A stretch of DNA of 64,000 bases from assembly GCF_016887965.1 (NCBI RefSeq), contig NZ_JAFDVD010000015.1, positions 62,001-126,000 of the forward strand. The letters are read 5' to 3'. Below are positions 49,948-59,723 of the stretch, one piece after another (position 1 is the first letter of the stretch; every line of letters starts with the position of its first letter). The notes beneath the pieces are model-generated. The model searched no databases, was not told the origin of the DNA, and saw nothing but the letters and a program-made list of their open reading frames with translations. The DNA is from Phycicoccus sonneratiae (GTDB taxonomy: Bacteria; Actinomycetota; Actinomycetes; Actinomycetales; Dermatophilaceae). The position numbers were made by a program, and so were the translations under genes.

Positions 49948-51027
49948 TCAGAGCCGGCCGTCCTTGAAGCTCGCGAAGGCCTTCTTCGACGCGGCGTCGA
50001 GCACGACGATCGACTGGCCGTCCGGGCTCGTCCCGAAACCGCCCTTGGCGACCGTGTGCCCCACCTTCGTCGGGTCGAGCTTGTAGAACGACGCGACGAA
50101 GGTCAGCGCGTCGGCTGCGGAGAGGTCGGTCTCGGCGTACTTCGAGACGATCGACATCTCCTTCGGCACCACCTTCACCCCCTCGACCCGGGCCGCGACG
50201 GCGGCCGCGAGGAGCAGCTCGGACTGGTGCGCCGAGCGGCCGAAGTCGCCGTCCGGCAGCGACTTGCGCTCGCGCGCGTAGGCGAGCGCGAACTTGCCCG
50301 AGAGGATCTGCTTGCCGGCCTTGACGGTCGTCTTGCCCTGGAGGACCACCTTCTTGGCCACCGTCATCGGCAGCCCGCCCGACTCGTTGACGATCTTCCC
50401 GAACCCGCCGAAGCCGGTGACGACGTAGCCCTCGATCGGCAGGCCGGTGACCTTGCGGACGGTGTCGACCTGACCCTTGCCGCCGCCGTAGGCGAACGCG
50501 GCGTTGATCTTGGCGTTGCCGCCGCCGGGCATCGGGGCCCAGATGTCGCGGGCCATGCCCATGACGCCGCCACCGCCCTTGCCGTCGACGCCGAGGACCT
50601 GGAGGGTGTCACCGCGGGTGCCCTTGAGCGTCTTGTTCGGCCGCGCGTCCGAGCCGATGACGAGGACGAACCGCGGGCCCTTGCCGAGCGAGGTCGGCTT
50701 GTCGAGCGAGGGCCACCAGCCGCCGACGACCTTCCAGTCCGGCCCGACGGCGAGGGTGACGTCGTCGCCGGAGGTGACGACGGCGACCTTCTCCTTCTTC
50801 CACGTGCCGAGCGTGGCGGTGGCCTCGATGCCCGTCTTCCCCGCGTAGACCTTCGCGACGGCCGCGGTGAGCTCGGCGTCGGCGCCCTCGACGACGACGT
50901 CGGGGGTGGGGGTCGGGGTGGCCGAGGTCGAGCTCGCGGAGGTCGTGGTCGTGGGCTCGGGGTCGCCGGAGCAGCCGGCGACGGCGAGCAGGACGACGGC
51001 GAGGACCGCGGTGGGACGCATGCGCAT
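49948..51027 (-). CDS. LytR-CpsA-Psr (LCP) family lipoprotein
   Basis: LCP proteins attach wall polymers to peptidoglycan. The 359-residue product begins with a lipoprotein signal (LAVVLLAVAGCSG) and a Ser/Thr linker. The LCP domain follows with FVLVIGSDARPNK, GTRGDTLQVLGVD, MGMARDIWAPMPGGGNAKIN and ALAYARERKSLPDGDFGRSA, containing the conserved arginines and aspartates. It stands alone on the minus strand, convergent with csrA. Confidence 0.9.
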   Translation of the reverse strand: MRMRPTAVLAVVLLAVAGCSGDPEPTTTTSASSTSATPTPTPDVVVEGADAELTAAVAKVYAGKTGIEATATLGTWKKEKVAVVTSGDDVTLAVGPDWKVVGGWWPSLDKPTSLGKGPRFVLVIGSDARPNKTLKGTRGDTLQVLGVDGKGGGGVMGMARDIWAPMPGGGNAKINAAFAYGGGKGQVDTVRKVTGLPIEGYVVTGFGGFGKIVNESGGLPMTVAKKVVLQGKTTVKAGKQILSGKFALAYARERKSLPDGDFGRSAHQSELLLAAAVAARVEGVKVVPKEMSIVSKYAETDLSAADALTFVASFYKLDPTKVGHTVAKGGFGTSPDGQSIVVLDAASKKAFASFKDGRL

Positions 51028-51082
51028 GGCGGAGAGGGTATGCCGGGGTGCGCGCGGCTCCCGCATCGGGCTCAGGCGTGTC

Positions 51083-51223
51083 TCAGCGGCTGTCCGTCGC
51101 GAGCAGCTCGATGGTGCAGGTGGGGCCGGAGGCGTGAGCGAGCCGCCGGTCGCCGGTGAGGAGGGTCGCGCCCAGAACCTCGGCCAGTGCGACCACGAGG
51201 ACGCTCGCGTCAACGACGAGCAC
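51083..51223 (-). pseudogene. VapC-type PIN toxin with internal deletion
   Basis: The frame is open but only 46 codons long. It reads VLVVDASVLVVAL, the first PIN strand with its aspartate, and passes directly to AEVLGATLLTGDRRLAHASG, the last PIN segment with the TGDxxLA motif. About 80-90 middle residues carrying the other acidic residues are missing, without a frameshift. The GTG overlaps the antitoxin stop by 14 nt, as in intact VapBC pairs. It cannot form a normal PIN active site. Confidence 0.85.
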
Positions 51224-51440
51224 GATCCTCCTGCACGGTCGCGACCGCCTCCGTCAGCGGGACCGACCCGCCCGACCGACCGCCCGCCCGGGCGAGGACC
51301 TCCTCGACGGTCGGCCGGCTGGCCTCGGCGATCAGCCGGGTACGCAGGTACTCCTGGAGCGACTGGTGCGCGGCCGCGGCGCGTTGCCGCAGGACCGCAT
51401 GGGTGCTCTCCGGGACGTCCTTGATCTGCACGCGCGGCAT
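51210..51440 (-). CDS. VapB/FitA-type antitoxin
   Basis: The 76-residue product has a ribbon-helix-helix start (MPRVQIKDVPESTHAVLRQR and AAAAHQSLQEYLRTRLIAEA), typical of FitA-like antitoxins paired with PIN toxins, and a C-terminal arm that would bind the toxin. The frame is intact although the toxin downstream is broken. ATG 51440 begins the conserved part. Confidence 0.85.
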   Translation of the reverse strand: MPRVQIKDVPESTHAVLRQRAAAAHQSLQEYLRTRLIAEASRPTVEEVLARAGGRSGGSVPLTEAVATVQEDRARR

Positions 51441-51500
51441 GGCGCCATCGGCGCCAGGGCGCAAGCAATGGCCCACCGGACACCCCGCTGCGCCGTCTTC

Positions 51501-52961
51501 TCAGCGCGGGACCTGGTCGGTGCGGGGGCGCCGGCTGCCCCGCACGTGCCGGTCCCAGGGGGCCGCGAGGTACTCGCCGAGGACGGTGCCGGTGGCGATG
51601 GCGAGCAGCACCCCGCCCGCGGACAGCAGGGTCGACAGGCCCGACTGGAAGGTGAGCAGCCCGGAGTTCTCGCCCTGCGCGACGAGCTCGTAGAGGCCGC
51701 GGAAGATCGTCAGACCGGGGAGCAGGCCGAAGCTCGCCGGCACGACGAGGACGAGGGAGGGCGCGTCCATCCGCTGCGCGAGCAGCCGGCCGAGCACGCC
51801 GACGGCGACCGCGGCGATCCCCGTGGCGGTGACCGCCCCGACGCCCGGGCCGCGGGTGAGCACGGCCGAGACCGCCACCCCGATGATCGTCAGCAGGCCC
51901 ATCGGGAGGATGAGCCCGCGGCGGCTCTGGACGGTGACGCCCGCGGCGAGGCCGACGACGAGCGAGGCGAGGAGGGCCGGGACGATCGGGGCCTGGGTGA
52001 CCCGCAGGTCGAGGACGTCCGGCGAGACGAAGTCGCTGCCGGTCCAGCGGGTGAGGTTGAGCATGAGACCGAGCCCCGAGGCGATGCCGATGATGAGGCC
52101 GGTGAGCGAGAGCAGCACGGCGAGCAGGCGTCCGGCGCCGGTCAACGGGTAGCCGAAGATGACGTCCTCGATCGCCGAGGCCATCGTGCGCCCGGGGAGC
52201 ATCGCGACGATGCCGCCGGCGACGACGAAGGCGAAGTCGCTCTCGTCGAACGGGATGACCCCGCTGGCCCCGAGCGCGTAGAGCCCACCCGCGAAGAGCG
52301 TGGCGGCGGCGGCGTTGATCGCGTTGCCGTAGAACTCCGGCAGCTCGAGGCGCGCGTGGGCCCGCGCGACCCCGGCCACGGCGAGCACGACGACGATGGT
52401 CAGCAGCGCGGCGAGCGGGCTGGCCCCGATGACCACGGCGACGGCCGAGGCGAGGACCGCGTTGGCCGCCGTGACCGCCCAGCGCGGGTAGTTGCGGGGG
52501 TGCTTCCCGATCCGGCGGATGCGCGTCGCCGCCTCCTCGGTGGAGACCTCCCCTGCGACGAGCGACTCGACGAGGCGGTGCACGGCCACGAGGCGCGCGT
52601 AGTCGAAGCGGGTGTGCCGGACGACCCGGAGCAGGGTGTGGGGCGTGCCCCCGCTGCTGCGGGCCTGGACGACGATCGACTGGAGGGTGATGTCGAGCTC
52701 GACGCGGTCGACCCCCGCCGCGGCGGCCGTCGCGGCGATCGCGCCCTCGACCTGCGGGGCGCCGGCGCCGCAGCGCAGCATCAGCTCGCCGACGCGCACG
52801 GCGAGGTCGAGGGCGTCGCGCAGGGCGGTGTCCTCGGCGGCGTTGTCGGGGATGCGGGCGTGCCGGTACGGCGTGCGCCGCAGGAGGTCGGCCATCGGCA
52901 TCGGCTCGGTCGGCAGGTCGCCGCGCAGGATGCGCGGCCGCCGGGTCCGGGGGTCGGTCAC
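51501..52961 (-). CDS. ThrE-like threonine/serine exporter family protein
   Basis: The 486-residue membrane protein has a cytoplasmic N-terminal domain (about 1-160) that includes ALDLAVRVGELMLRCGAGA and VEGAIAATAAAAGVDRVELD, the DUF1212 signature. About ten membrane helices follow, with the second half a DUF3815-type repeat (VPASFGLLPGLTIFRGLYEL). ThrE of Corynebacterium exports threonine and serine. GTG 52961 overlaps the kinase stop, so it is translated with the kinase. Confidence 0.9.
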   Translation of the reverse strand: MTDPRTRRPRILRGDLPTEPMPMADLLRRTPYRHARIPDNAAEDTALRDALDLAVRVGELMLRCGAGAPQVEGAIAATAAAAGVDRVELDITLQSIVVQARSSGGTPHTLLRVVRHTRFDYARLVAVHRLVESLVAGEVSTEEAATRIRRIGKHPRNYPRWAVTAANAVLASAVAVVIGASPLAALLTIVVVLAVAGVARAHARLELPEFYGNAINAAAATLFAGGLYALGASGVIPFDESDFAFVVAGGIVAMLPGRTMASAIEDVIFGYPLTGAGRLLAVLLSLTGLIIGIASGLGLMLNLTRWTGSDFVSPDVLDLRVTQAPIVPALLASLVVGLAAGVTVQSRRGLILPMGLLTIIGVAVSAVLTRGPGVGAVTATGIAAVAVGVLGRLLAQRMDAPSLVLVVPASFGLLPGLTIFRGLYELVAQGENSGLLTFQSGLSTLLSAGGVLLAIATGTVLGEYLAAPWDRHVRGSRRPRTDQVPR

Positions 52962-54646
52962 AGGCTCGGCACCACCTCGTCGACCCAGCCGGGCGGGGTC
53001 GACAGCGGCCACCACGCGGGGGCGCCGCGGCTCGCGGTGAGGGCGACGAGGACCGCGCCGCCGAGGAGGAGGGCGACGACGAGCACCTGCCGCACGGTGT
53101 CGTGGCCGGTGAGCCCCCGCACGAGGCTGCGGCTGCCGCGGCGCAGGCTCGCGCCGCCCGGGCCCCACCACGCCGTGAGGGCGGTGAACACGCCCGCGGC
53201 GAGCAGCGGGACGACACCGTCGGCGCGCACCGCCGCGCCCGTCAGCCCGCCGACGACGAGCGCGCCGGCGAACATCGCGGACACCCCGACGAGGAGCGGG
53301 AGGGCGAGCGTGACGAGGGAGCCGACGGCGCCGACGACGAGGTGCCAGGGGCTCGAGGCGACGGCGAGCGCGACGTCGCTGCCGCGGGCGCCACGGTCGT
53401 GCCGGCGCATGACGAGGGAGGTGACCGACCGGTCGGAGGTGCGGGCGAGGACCATCCAGGCCCCGAGCAGCAGGAGCCCGACGAGCGGGGCGGCGACGGT
53501 GACACCGGCGAGCAGCGCGAGGAGGGCGAGGAGGACCCCCGAGCGCGTCGGCAGCCCGATGCGCGGGTCGGTGGCGACCTGGACGACGTCGTCGTCGTCC
53601 TCCTCGAACGGCGCGAGCGGTCCGGGCGGCAGGGCGGGCGGGGGGCCGGGGCGTCCGGTGCCCGTGGGCGGCGGCGGGGCCGGGGCCGGCGGGACGGTCG
53701 GGGCCGGCGGGGCGGCGGCGGGCAGCGCGGCGGTGCCCGAGGTGTCGATGGCCCGGGTCTCGGGGCGGGCGCGGCGGACCTCGATGGCCGAGGTCGCGAG
53801 CTCACCGCGCGCGTACCGCTCGAGGGCGCGGACCACCTCGCCCTGGTGCGGTCGCTCGTCGGGGTGCGGCGAGAGCGCCGCGTAGAGCAGCGGCTCGATG
53901 CGGGGGTCGACGGCGACGAGGTCGGGCTCGCCGGAGGCCACGCGGGCGAGGACGGCGTTCATCCCGCCGCCCCCGAACGGCGGGGTGCCGCTCGCGGCGA
54001 AGGCCGTCGTGGCCGCCCAGCCCCACCAGTCGGTGGCCGGCGAGACGTCGTCGCCGTGGACGACCTCGGGCGCGAGGTAGCCCGGGGTCCCCATGACGAG
54101 GCCGGCGCTCGTGAGCCGGACGTCGTCGACGACGTGGGCGATGCCGAAGTCGATGAGCACCGGGTCGCCCTCGACGAGGAGGACGTTGCCCGGCTTGACG
54201 TCGCGGTGGACGACGTCGGCCGAGTGGATGGCGTCGAGGGCCTCGGCGAGCCCGGCGGCGAGGCGGTGCAGCTCCTCGGGCGGCAGCGGGCCACGGCGCG
54301 CCACGTGGTCGTCGAGCGGCGGGCCGTCGATGAACCGGGTGACGACGTACGGGGTGTCGCCGTCGACGTCGGCGTCGACGACCGGTGCGATGCGGGGGCT
54401 GCGGATGCGGCTCAGGGTGTCGACCTCGCGGGCGAGGCGGGCGCGGGCGTCGGGGTCGTGCGCGACGTGGGCCCGCAGGACCTTGACCGCGACCGCCCGG
54501 CCGTGCCGGTCGAGGCCGAGGTGGACCACCCCCATCCCGCCCTCGCCGAGGCGCTGGACCAGCCGGTACGGACCGAGCCGGGCGTGCTCGCCCGGCTCGT
54601 CGTGGTCCCGCGGCCGGTGGCCGTCCGCGGGCGCGTCGGCGGTCAT
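52958..54646 (-). CDS. Ser/Thr protein kinase, PknB-like, with C-terminal membrane helices
   Basis: The 562-residue product has a complete kinase domain (about 25-285): RLGEGGMGVVHLGLD, VAVKVLRAH with the lysine, HRDVKPGNVLLVEGDPVLID and FGIAH, MGTPGYLAPEVVHG. A Pro-rich linker (about 310-345) is followed by several hydrophobic helices rather than PASTA domains, so it is membrane-bound but not a wall sensor of the PknB type. It is coupled to the exporter gene downstream. Confidence 0.93.
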   Translation of the reverse strand: MTADAPADGHRPRDHDEPGEHARLGPYRLVQRLGEGGMGVVHLGLDRHGRAVAVKVLRAHVAHDPDARARLAREVDTLSRIRSPRIAPVVDADVDGDTPYVVTRFIDGPPLDDHVARRGPLPPEELHRLAAGLAEALDAIHSADVVHRDVKPGNVLLVEGDPVLIDFGIAHVVDDVRLTSAGLVMGTPGYLAPEVVHGDDVSPATDWWGWAATTAFAASGTPPFGGGGMNAVLARVASGEPDLVAVDPRIEPLLYAALSPHPDERPHQGEVVRALERYARGELATSAIEVRRARPETRAIDTSGTAALPAAAPPAPTVPPAPAPPPPTGTGRPGPPPALPPGPLAPFEEDDDDVVQVATDPRIGLPTRSGVLLALLALLAGVTVAAPLVGLLLLGAWMVLARTSDRSVTSLVMRRHDRGARGSDVALAVASSPWHLVVGAVGSLVTLALPLLVGVSAMFAGALVVGGLTGAAVRADGVVPLLAAGVFTALTAWWGPGGASLRRGSRSLVRGLTGHDTVRQVLVVALLLGGAVLVALTASRGAPAWWPLSTPPGWVDEVVPSL

Positions 54647-54715
54647 GGGTCCACGGTAGGCGCTCGGGCTGAGCGCGTGCTGGAAGCCCTCCGGGGCGCG
54701 TGTGGGGCTGCCGCG

Positions 54716-54811
54716 TGCAGAAATCGACGAATGTGTCGATTGGTGGACGCCGGGTTCGATCGTGCAGACGACCGGGCGTGCAGAAACCGACGAATGTGTC
54801 GGTTGTCGTCC
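54716..54811. repeat. Two copies of the dispersed hairpin repeat between kinase and CBS genes
   Basis: Copies at 54716-54748 and 54779-54811 share TGCAGAAA, the core CGACGAATGTGTCG and a following TT(G)G. The first has AATCGAC/GTCGATT arms, the second AACCGAC/GTCGGTT, both around GAATGT, so the arms differ but still pair. They fill the only gap, 54647-54818, between these minus-strand genes. The same core occurs in fliK. Confidence 0.8.
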
Positions 54812-54818
54812 GCGCCGG

Positions 54819-55247
54819 CTACTGCTGGATGTAGTCGCGCAGCTGGTCGCGCTCGGCCTGGAGGGTGTCGATGCGGAACTTGACGATGTCGCCGATGCTG
54901 ACGATCGCCGCGAGCCGGTCGTCCTGGAGCACCGGCACGTGGCGAATGCGCCGCTCGGTCATCCGCGAGGCCATGTCCTCGAGGGAGTCCTCGGGCGTGC
55001 AGGTGTGCACCTCGGCGGTCATGATCTGGCGCACCGGTGCCTCGAGCAGGCCCGCGCCGTCGGTGTGCAGGTGCCGCACGACGTCGCGCTCGGAGACGAT
55101 GCCGTGGACCCCCTCGCCGTCGTCGCTGACGACGACGGCGCCGATCCGGTGCTCCGACAGCAGGGCCAGCAGCTCGACGACGGTGGCGTCGGGACGCACC
55201 GTGACGACGTCCCCGCCCTTGCGCTTCACGACGTCCGCGATCCTCAT
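54819..55247 (-). CDS. Two-CBS-domain protein
   Basis: The 142-residue product consists of two CBS motifs: VVTVRPDATVVELLALLSEH with IGAVVVSDDGEGVHGIVSER, and VHTCTPEDSLEDMASRMTER with RHVPVLQDDRLAAIVSIGDI. Tandem CBS domains bind adenine nucleotides as sensors. A short helical tail ends the protein. No partner domain is fused; its target is unknown. ATG 55247 begins the conserved MRIADVVKRKG. Confidence 0.92.
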   Translation of the reverse strand: MRIADVVKRKGGDVVTVRPDATVVELLALLSEHRIGAVVVSDDGEGVHGIVSERDVVRHLHTDGAGLLEAPVRQIMTAEVHTCTPEDSLEDMASRMTERRIRHVPVLQDDRLAAIVSIGDIVKFRIDTLQAERDQLRDYIQQ

Positions 55248-55435
55248 GGCCCAACCGTAGGGACTGCCGCCCCGACGCGCCAGAGGAGGAGCGCCCGCCG
55301 TGGGACGGCCCTCGCGGCGCGGCGCCGGGGTCCGGCATACTGGGGACACCGTGTGCACCGACGCAGGCGGGAGCTCCACCCTTTACAACGGATCGTCCGG
55401 CACGTTCCTGCCGGTGAAGGAAAGGCAACGACGCC

Positions 55436-56539
<1,104 letters not shown>

Positions 56540-56561
56540 GTCCGCCACCGCTGCACCGCGA

Positions 56562-56596
56562 CGACGCCCCGGACGAGCCACTCGTCCGGGGCGTCG
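56562..56596 (+). terminator. Hairpin terminator after ugpC
   Basis: CGACGCCCCGGACGAG (56562-56577) and CTCGTCCGGGGCGTCG (56581-56596) pair perfectly over 16 bp with a CCA loop, 22 nt past the stop. Confidence 0.88.
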
Positions 56597-56664
56597 CCCG
56601 TCCCGGTGCCGCAACCTCCACCGGGAGCGTTGCCGCACACCGACTCCCGACCTCCGGAGCCCCG

Positions 56665-57912
56665 ATGGCCCTCGAGCTCACCGCCGCCCGACCCGACCCC
56701 GCCCTCCTCGACCTGCCGTGGCGCGTCCCGCTCGAGGAGTGGCCCGAGGACATCCTCGCCGCCCTCCCCCGCGGCATCTCCCGGCACGTCGTGCGCTTCG
56801 TCCGGCTCTCCGGGCGGGTGCTGGCCATCAAGGAGATCAAGGACGACATCGCCCGCCGCGAGTACGAGATGCTCCGCAACCTCGGGCGCCTCCACCTGCC
56901 CGCGGTCGAGCCGTTCGCCGTGGTCAGCGGCCGGGTCGGGCTCGACGGGCAGCCGCTCGACGCCTGCCTCGTCACCCGGCACCTCCAGTTCTCGCTGCCG
57001 TACCGGGCGCTCTACAGCCAGTCGCTGCGCAAGGGCACCGCGACCCGGCTCATCGACGCCCTCGCCGTGCTGCTCGTCCGGCTCCACCTCGCGGGGTTCT
57101 GGTGGGGCGACGTCTCGCTGTCCAACACCCTCTTCCGGCGCGACGCCGGCGCGTTCGCGGCCTACCTCGTCGACGCCGAGACCGGCGAGCTCCGCAACCG
57201 GCTGAGCGACGGGCAGCGCGAGCACGACCTCGAGATCGCCCGGGTCAACATCGCCGGCGAGCTGATGGACCTCGACGCCGGCGGCCTGCTCCAGGAGGAG
57301 CGCGACCCGGTGGAGGTCAGCGAGCGGATCATGACGCGCTACCGCGACCTGTGGGCCGAGCTGACGAGCGAGGAGCTCATCGACGACTCCGAGCGCTGGC
57401 GCGTCGACGACCGCATCCGGCGGCTCAACGAGAAGGGCTTCGACGTCGACGAGCTCGAGATCACGACCGACATCGACGGCACCTCGATCCGCATCCAGCC
57501 CAAGGTCGTCGACTCCGGCCACCACTCGCGGCGGCTGCTGCGGCTCACCGGCCTCGACGTGCGCGAGAACCAGGCCCGCCGGCTGCTCAACGACCTCGAG
57601 GTGTACTCGGCCTCCACCGGCCGGCAGGGCGAGGACGAGGAGATCGTCGCGCACGACTGGCTCGCGAGCGTCTACGAGCCGGTGACCCGCGGGGTGCCGC
57701 GCCACCTCGTCGCCAAGCTCGAGCCGGCCGAGGTCTTCCACGAGGTGCTCGAGCACCGGTGGTACCTCGCCGAGCGGGCGCAGCACGACATCCCCATCCG
57801 CGACGCGGTCGCCGACTACGTCGCCACGGTCCTGCCGGGCAAGCCCGACGAGCGCGCGGTGCTCGGGGTCGACACCGAGGAGCTCCCGGTGGTCGCCGAC
57901 ACCGGCCCCTAG
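56665..57912 (+). CDS. DUF4032 protein with kinase-like N-terminal region
   Basis: The 415-residue product is a DUF4032 family member, widespread in actinobacteria. The N-terminal part resembles lipopolysaccharide/antibiotic-kinase folds: RVLAIKEIKDDIARREYEML with a lysine, and LHLAGFWWGDVSLSNTLFRR with a D-x4-N pair like a kinase catalytic loop. The C-terminal half carries DUF4032 proper (LRLTGLDVRENQARRLLNDL; DWLASVYEPVTRGVPRHLV). The substrate is unknown. ATG 56665 begins the conserved sequence. Confidence 0.88.
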   Translation: MALELTAARPDPALLDLPWRVPLEEWPEDILAALPRGISRHVVRFVRLSGRVLAIKEIKDDIARREYEMLRNLGRLHLPAVEPFAVVSGRVGLDGQPLDACLVTRHLQFSLPYRALYSQSLRKGTATRLIDALAVLLVRLHLAGFWWGDVSLSNTLFRRDAGAFAAYLVDAETGELRNRLSDGQREHDLEIARVNIAGELMDLDAGGLLQEERDPVEVSERIMTRYRDLWAELTSEELIDDSERWRVDDRIRRLNEKGFDVDELEITTDIDGTSIRIQPKVVDSGHHSRRLLRLTGLDVRENQARRLLNDLEVYSASTGRQGEDEEIVAHDWLASVYEPVTRGVPRHLVAKLEPAEVFHEVLEHRWYLAERAQHDIPIRDAVADYVATVLPGKPDERAVLGVDTEELPVVADTGP

Positions 57913-57941
57913 GATCGGGTCAGACCGACGAGAGGGAACCG

Positions 57942-58688
57942 ATGTCCGAGCAGCCGCCGCCCACCGACCCGTCGCGCGAGCCGCAGCCCCCGGCCCCCGA
58001 GCCCCCGGCTCCCCCACAGCCCGCGGCCCCGCAGCCCCCGGCTCCGGCGCCCGCCCCGCCCCCGGCGCAGCCGCCGTACGGACAGGCCCCGGCCGGGTAC
58101 GGACCCCCCGCGCAGAACCCCTACGGCGGCGCCACCGCGGACCCCTGGGCCGCGCAGCGCTCGATGCAGCCCGGGCACCTCGGCTACGTCGAGGCCCACT
58201 TCGGACCGGTCGCCTCCTTCGGCGACCGCGTCCTCGCCCTGCTCGTCGACGGCCTGCTGAGCCTCGTCGCCCTCGGACCGATGCTCATCGGCATCCCCTT
58301 CATCGTCGCGGGGGCCCCGGACTCCACCGGCTACGACGACTACGGGTACCAGACCTACGGCGACGCCAACGGCGGCCTCATCGCGGTCGGCGTCTCGCTC
58401 GTGGTGCTCGGGTTCCTCGTGGGCCTCGGTGTGCAGCTGTGGAACCGGGTCTTCCGGATGGGTCGCACCGGCCAGAGCGTCGGGAAGAAGGCGATGGGTC
58501 TGCGGCTCCTCGACGCCCGCACCGGCCAGCCGATCGGCGCCGGCATGTGCTTCCTCCGCGAGCTCGTCAGCGGCCTGGTCAACCAGGTGATCTACCTGTC
58601 CTACCTCTGGATGCTCTGGGACGACGACAAGCAGACCATCGCCGACAAGGCGGTCCACTCCACCGTCGTCAAGGTCCCCAAGGCCTGA
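57942..58688 (+). CDS. RDD-family membrane protein
   Basis: The 248-residue product has a disordered Pro/Gln/Ala N terminus (about 1-75) and a membrane RDD domain: ASFGDRVLALLVDGLLSLVA with the R..D pair, VQLWNRVFRMGRTGQSVGKK and FLRELVSGLVNQVIYLSYLW, with WDDDKQTIADKAVHSTVV at the end. TAGGAT at 57910-57915 may be its -10. The function of RDD proteins is not settled. Confidence 0.88.
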   Translation: MSEQPPPTDPSREPQPPAPEPPAPPQPAAPQPPAPAPAPPPAQPPYGQAPAGYGPPAQNPYGGATADPWAAQRSMQPGHLGYVEAHFGPVASFGDRVLALLVDGLLSLVALGPMLIGIPFIVAGAPDSTGYDDYGYQTYGDANGGLIAVGVSLVVLGFLVGLGVQLWNRVFRMGRTGQSVGKKAMGLRLLDARTGQPIGAGMCFLRELVSGLVNQVIYLSYLWMLWDDDKQTIADKAVHSTVVKVPKA

Positions 58689-58789
58689 CCGCGCCCGCAG
58701 TGCGGCCGCGGCACCCCGGGCGGAGCGAGCGGCTGCCGCTAGGGTGAGCGCCAGCCGGCCGCCGCCGGACCTCTGACGTGGGAGGACCC

Positions 58790-59257
58790 ATGAGCAGCAG
58801 CACGCCCCCGCCCCCTCCGCCGCCGCCGCCGGGCGGGAGCTTCCCCCCGCCGCCGGAGCCCGAGGAGCCGGGCGGCACCTCCGCCGGCGGGTACACGACC
58901 CCGCCCCCGCCGCCCGGTGACGCCGGCGGCCCCGGGGTCCCGCCCCCGCCGCCGTCCTTCCCGCCGTCCGGTCCCGCGGCCGGTGGCCTCGGCGGCAACA
59001 ACACCAAGGCGGTCATCGCCCTCGTGCTCGGCGTCCTCGGCATCGTGTTCGCCGTCTGCTGCGCCTTCGTCGGCCTCCTCCTCGGGGCCGGAGGCGCGGT
59101 CCTCGGCTACCTCGCCAAGCAGGAGATCGCCCGCACCGGCCAGCCGGGTGGCGGTCTCGCACAGGGCGGGTTCATCACCGGCATCATCGCCGTCGTCCTC
59201 GCGATCATCATGATCGCGGTCGGGGCGGCGAACGTCGCGGCGAACTACAACAGCTGA
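58790..59257 (+). CDS. DUF4190-type membrane protein (first copy of pair)
   Basis: The 155-residue product has a Pro/Gly-rich N-terminal tail (about 1-70) and two membrane helices (KAVIALVLGVLGIVFAVCCA and FITGIIAVVLAIIMIAVGAA) joined by LGYLAKQEIARTGQPGG, the DUF4190 pattern. GGAGG is 4 nt upstream. It is followed by a DUF2752 gene; the same two-gene order occurs on the opposite strand at 60.5-59.7 kb. Confidence 0.85.
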   Translation: MSSSTPPPPPPPPPGGSFPPPPEPEEPGGTSAGGYTTPPPPPGDAGGPGVPPPPPSFPPSGPAAGGLGGNNTKAVIALVLGVLGIVFAVCCAFVGLLLGAGGAVLGYLAKQEIARTGQPGGGLAQGGFITGIIAVVLAIIMIAVGAANVAANYNS

Positions 59258-59258
59258 C

Positions 59259-59681
59259 ATGACGACCCACGCCGGCGGTCTCGGGGGCCTCTCACCACGC
59301 GTGTGGTGGGCGGCCGCCGGGGCCGCGGCGGCGGGGAGCCTGGCCTGGCTCGCGACGCACGACCCCAACGAGCCCGGCCACTACCCCGCCTGCTTCCTCC
59401 TGCAGACGACGGGCCGGTACTGCCCGGTCTGCGGGGGCACGCGGGCCACCTACGACCTCCTGCACGGGGACGTCGCCGGGGCCTTCGCCCGCCACCCCCT
59501 CGTGCCGCCGGTGTACCTCGCCGTGGCGGCCTACGTGGTCTACCGCGTCGTCCGCGCCCGCCAGGGCCGGCCGGTGCGCACGAGCATCCCGAACTGGCTG
59601 CCCGTGGCCCTCGGGGTCGCCGTCATCGCGTTCGGCGTCGTGCGGAACATCCCGGGCTGGGAGTTCCTCTCCCCCGCCTGA
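59259..59681 (+). CDS. DUF2752 membrane protein (first copy)
   Basis: The 140-residue product has three predicted helices and the DUF2752 signature: ATHDPNEPGHYPACFLLQTT, then YCPVCGGTRATYDLLHGD with the paired cysteines (CPxCGGTRA). It ends RNIPGWEFLSPA. It begins one base after the DUF4190 stop, so the two are co-translated. A convergent paralogue begins 42 bp beyond its stop. Confidence 0.9.
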   Translation: MTTHAGGLGGLSPRVWWAAAGAAAAGSLAWLATHDPNEPGHYPACFLLQTTGRYCPVCGGTRATYDLLHGDVAGAFARHPLVPPVYLAVAAYVVYRVVRARQGRPVRTSIPNWLPVALGVAVIAFGVVRNIPGWEFLSPA

Positions 59682-59723
59682 GCCCCCCGCTGCGCCCTGA
59701 ACCCCCGCTGCGCCCCGAACGCC

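Noticed and set aside
52958-54646. Kinase as a PASTA-domain PknB
   Set aside because: The C-terminal part is a set of hydrophobic helices; no PASTA repeats are visible.
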